Of a DNA stretch of 7,213 nucleotides, positions 5,486 through 7,213 are shown piece after piece. The stretch comes from DASVBJ01 sp036375895 (GTDB taxonomy: Bacteria; Actinomycetota; Actinomycetes; JACCUZ01). Where the stretch lies: contig DASVBJ010000206.1 in the NCBI GenBank assembly GCA_036375895.1, positions 1 through 7,213 of the forward strand, in the 5' to 3' direction. The notes below the pieces were generated by a model. That model saw nothing but the letters and a program-made list of their open reading frames with translations. It had not been told where the DNA came from and made no database searches. The position numbers and the translations under genes were made by a program. Position 1 is the stretch's first letter, and every line of letters starts with the position of its first letter.

Positions 5486-6733
5486 ATGGCCACTCCCGCC
5501 GACCCTGCACCCTTCCCGGTGCGCACGCTCACCGACGCCGAGTGGCCCGCCCTCGTGGACGTCGACAGCCACGCCTTCGGCGCCACCTTCGACGCCGAGG
5601 TGCTCGACTCCGAGCGGGAGATGCTCGAGGCTGGCCGCACGATCGGGACGTTCGACGGGCCGACGCTGGTCGGCATCGCCACGGCGTTCTCGCTCGACCT
5701 GACCGTGCCGGGGGCGGTCGTCCCGGCGGCGGGGGTGAGCTGGGTGAGCGTGCTCCCGACCCACCGACGGCGTGGGGTGCTGCGGGGGCTCATGACCCAC
5801 CAGCTGTACGACGTGCGCGAGCGTGGCCGCGAGCCGCTGGCCATCCTGTGGGCGTCCGAGCCCCCGATCTACGGGCGCTTCGGCTACGGCTCGGCCAGCC
5901 GGGCACTGAGGCTCGCCGTCCCCAGGGACGCGCAGGCGCTGCGCGACGACACGCCGGCCGACCCCGACCTGCGGCTGCGCCTGGTCGACCCCGAGGAGTG
6001 GAAGCTCACGGCCGACGTCTACGCCCGCGCGGCCGCCGCCCGGCCCGGCATGCTCGCCCGCGACGACCGCTGGCACCGGCGGGCCGTCCGTGACGTGCCG
6101 AGCCAGCGCCACGGTCGGTCGGCCCTGCGCTGCGTGGTGGCCGAGGACGCCTCAGGGGTCCGCGGCTACGCCCGCTACGCCACCAAGCCCGATTGGTCGT
6201 CCGGGCGCCCGCAGGGCACTGTCGACGTCCGTGAGGTGGTGGCGTCGGACGCCGCCGCGGCGGCCGCGGTCTATCGCTACCTGCTCGACCTCGACCTGAT
6301 GGGCACGGTCGAGCTGTGGAACGTGCCCGTCGACGACCCGCTGGTGCACTGGCTGCGCGACCCGCGGCGCGCGCGCCCGAGCCTGGGTGACGCCCTGTAC
6401 GTGCGTGTGGTCGACCTCCCGGCCGCGCTGTCCGCCCGCACCTATGCCGCTCCCGTGGACGTGGTGCTGCAGGTCGAGGACCCGCTGTGCCCCTGGAACG
6501 ACGGCCGCTGGCGGCTGCGCGGCGGCCCCGAGGGAGCCACCTGCGAGCCGAGCGAGGCACTGCCGGACCTCGCGCTCCACGTGACCGAGCTGGGCGCCGT
6601 CTATCTCGGCGGCACGACGCTGGCCGAGCTGGCGCTCGCGGGCCGGGTGGCGGAGCAGCGGCCAGGAGCGCTCCTTGCGGCCTCGGTGGCGTTCACGTCC
6701 AGCCCGCTGCCCTGGTGCCCCGTTGTCTTCTAA
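5486..6733 (+). CDS. Eis-family GNAT N-acetyltransferase
   Basis: The 415-residue product matches the Eis (enhanced intracellular survival) family: a GNAT domain, a second GNAT-like region and a C-terminal sterol-carrier-like domain. Family members transfer acetyl from acetyl-CoA to amines, including aminoglycosides in mycobacterial Eis; the substrate here is not known. The acetyl-CoA loop is VSVLPTHRRRGVLRGLM (87-103). EPPIYGRFGYG (125-135) carries the tyrosine region used as general acid in Eis. The chain ends in phenylalanine (F415), as in mycobacterial Eis, where the terminal carboxylate is thought to act as base. The start at 5486 has AGGGG just upstream and gives the family length. A longer frame from ATG 5378 would add 36 residues with poor G/C at third positions and no recognised homology, so I rejected it. 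The stop overlaps the next small gene by 11 bases. Confidence 0.9.
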   Translation: MATPADPAPFPVRTLTDAEWPALVDVDSHAFGATFDAEVLDSEREMLEAGRTIGTFDGPTLVGIATAFSLDLTVPGAVVPAAGVSWVSVLPTHRRRGVLRGLMTHQLYDVRERGREPLAILWASEPPIYGRFGYGSASRALRLAVPRDAQALRDDTPADPDLRLRLVDPEEWKLTADVYARAAAARPGMLARDDRWHRRAVRDVPSQRHGRSALRCVVAEDASGVRGYARYATKPDWSSGRPQGTVDVREVVASDAAAAAAVYRYLLDLDLMGTVELWNVPVDDPLVHWLRDPRRARPSLGDALYVRVVDLPAALSARTYAAPVDVVLQVEDPLCPWNDGRWRLRGGPEGATCEPSEALPDLALHVTELGAVYLGGTTLAELALAGRVAEQRPGALLAASVAFTSSPLPWCPVVF

Positions 6734-6941
6734 GCCGCGGCCGGACGCCGGCCAGCGCAAGGACCCCGGCGAGGCGGCCCGCGGGCTGGTCGCGGCCGGG
6801 CCGTCGAAGGTCGGCGTCGTCAAGGCGATGCGGGCCCGCGACGTCTCGCGCGAGCCGAGCGGCGACCCGCAGGGCGCACGGAGCGGTCAGGAGGGGGCGG
6901 GTGCCTCCGGGAGCGGCGGCAGCTCGCCGGAGGACTCGTAG
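6723..6941 (+). CDS. Small hypothetical protein, probable TTG start, overlapping both neighbours
   Basis: This frame encodes 72 residues from TTG at 6723, eleven bases before the end of the acetyltransferase gene. After three codons its third positions are almost all G or C, which supports translation. The first 45 residues are charged, with a GEAARGLVAAGPSKVGV segment (16-32) and AMRARDVSREP (35-45). This resembles small uncharacterised actinobacterial proteins I have seen, but I cannot name a family. Residues about 46-72 are Gly/Ser-rich and acidic, probably disordered, and the last 18 or so lie antisense to the end of rpiB. No strong ribosome-binding site precedes the TTG, so translation may be coupled to the upstream gene. 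No other ATG, GTG or TTG near the front fits; an ATG at codon 36 would leave only half the protein. Function unknown. Confidence 0.55.
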   Translation: MSSKPRPDAGQRKDPGEAARGLVAAGPSKVGVVKAMRARDVSREPSGDPQGARSGQEGAGASGSGGSSPEDS

Positions 6942-7213
6942 TCGCCGATCATCGCGATGCGCCGGGCGTGGCGCTCGTCGCCGGAGTACGCCGTGGTGAG
7001 GAACCGCTCGACCAGCCGGGTCGCCTCGTCGGCCGTGTGCATGCGGGCGCCGACGCTCACCACGTTGGCGTCGTTGTGCTCGCGGGCGAGGCCGGCCGTG
7101 TCGTCGTTCCAGGCGAGGGCGGCCCGGACCCCGCGGACCTTGTTGGCCGCGATCTGCTCGCCGTTGCCGGAGCCGCCGATGACGATGCCGAGGCTGCCGG
7201 GGTCGTTGACGAC
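6887..7213 (-). CDS. rpiB: Ribose-5-phosphate isomerase B, C-terminal part (start beyond right edge)
   Basis: The last 108 residues of RpiB are visible on the minus strand, ending at TGA (6889-6887). RpiB interconverts ribose 5-phosphate and ribulose 5-phosphate in the cytosolic pentose phosphate pathway. The visible part opens just before the active-site loop GIVIGGSGNGEQIAANKV (window residues 9-26), followed by RAALAWN, the highly conserved LAREHNDANVVSVGARMHT (42-60) and a C-terminal helix region with GDERHARRI. The GSGNGEQ loop is the actinobacterial form; in the mycobacterial enzyme its glutamate is the reported catalytic base in place of the cysteine of E. coli RpiB. The protein ends in a short Pro/Ala-rich tail. 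Its last 55 bases overlap the tail of the small plus-strand gene. About a third of a normal RpiB lies outside the window. Confidence 0.95.
   Translation of the reverse strand, partial: VVNDPGSLGIVIGGSGNGEQIAANKVRGVRAALAWNDDTAGLAREHNDANVVSVGARMHTADEATRLVERFLTTAYSGDERHARRIAMIGDYESSGELPPLPEAPAPS

Noticed and set aside
5324..6112. A 262-codon minus-strand frame opposite the acetyltransferase gene.
   Set aside because: Its composition is that of an antisense shadow, and the plus-strand GNAT motifs are clear.

Overview
The window is very GC-rich with strong G/C bias at third codon positions. Its gene set is typical of a high-GC actinomycete, probably Micrococcales or Propionibacteriales, although the genus cannot be fixed from the sequence. 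Evidence includes an actinobacterial SpoIIE-type membrane phosphatase, a short-LID adenylate kinase, an Eis-family acetyltransferase and an RpiB of the GSGNGEQ type. Nothing points to a phage, plasmid, insertion sequence or CRISPR array.

Layout. A tRNA-Gly(TCC) is cut by the left edge (1-67). After a 63-base gap come two plus-strand genes 49 bases apart: a large membrane O-acyltransferase with a C-terminal SGNH esterase-like domain (131-2176) and a DUF445 membrane protein (2226-3509). Facing them are two minus-strand genes: a membrane-anchored SpoIIE/PP2C phosphatase (4194-5303) and, 115 bases downstream of it, an adenylate kinase (3506-4078). The DUF445 and adenylate kinase genes converge so tightly that their stop codons share one CTAG. 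From a 182-base divergent spacer (5304-5485), which holds a probable phosphatase promoter and a hairpin-rich leader, an Eis-family N-acetyltransferase runs rightwards (5486-6733). A small, probably TTG-initiated gene (6723-6941) overlaps its end. That small gene also overlaps, tail to tail, a ribose-5-phosphate isomerase B gene entering from the right edge on the minus strand (6887 onward).

How the genes work together. The window looks like ordinary chromosomal core and accessory metabolism rather than one dedicated system. The acyltransferase and DUF445 protein are both membrane proteins and may be co-transcribed; an inter-gene RNA structure that could mask the second ribosome-binding site suggests translational coupling. 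The phosphatase and adenylate kinase lie in the same direction but may be separate units. I found no convincing new multi-gene system. The most checkable unusual points are the small gene squeezed between the acetyltransferase and rpiB, the structured leader upstream of the acetyltransferase, the possible coupling structure at 2173-2214, and a changed LID arginine position in the adenylate kinase.
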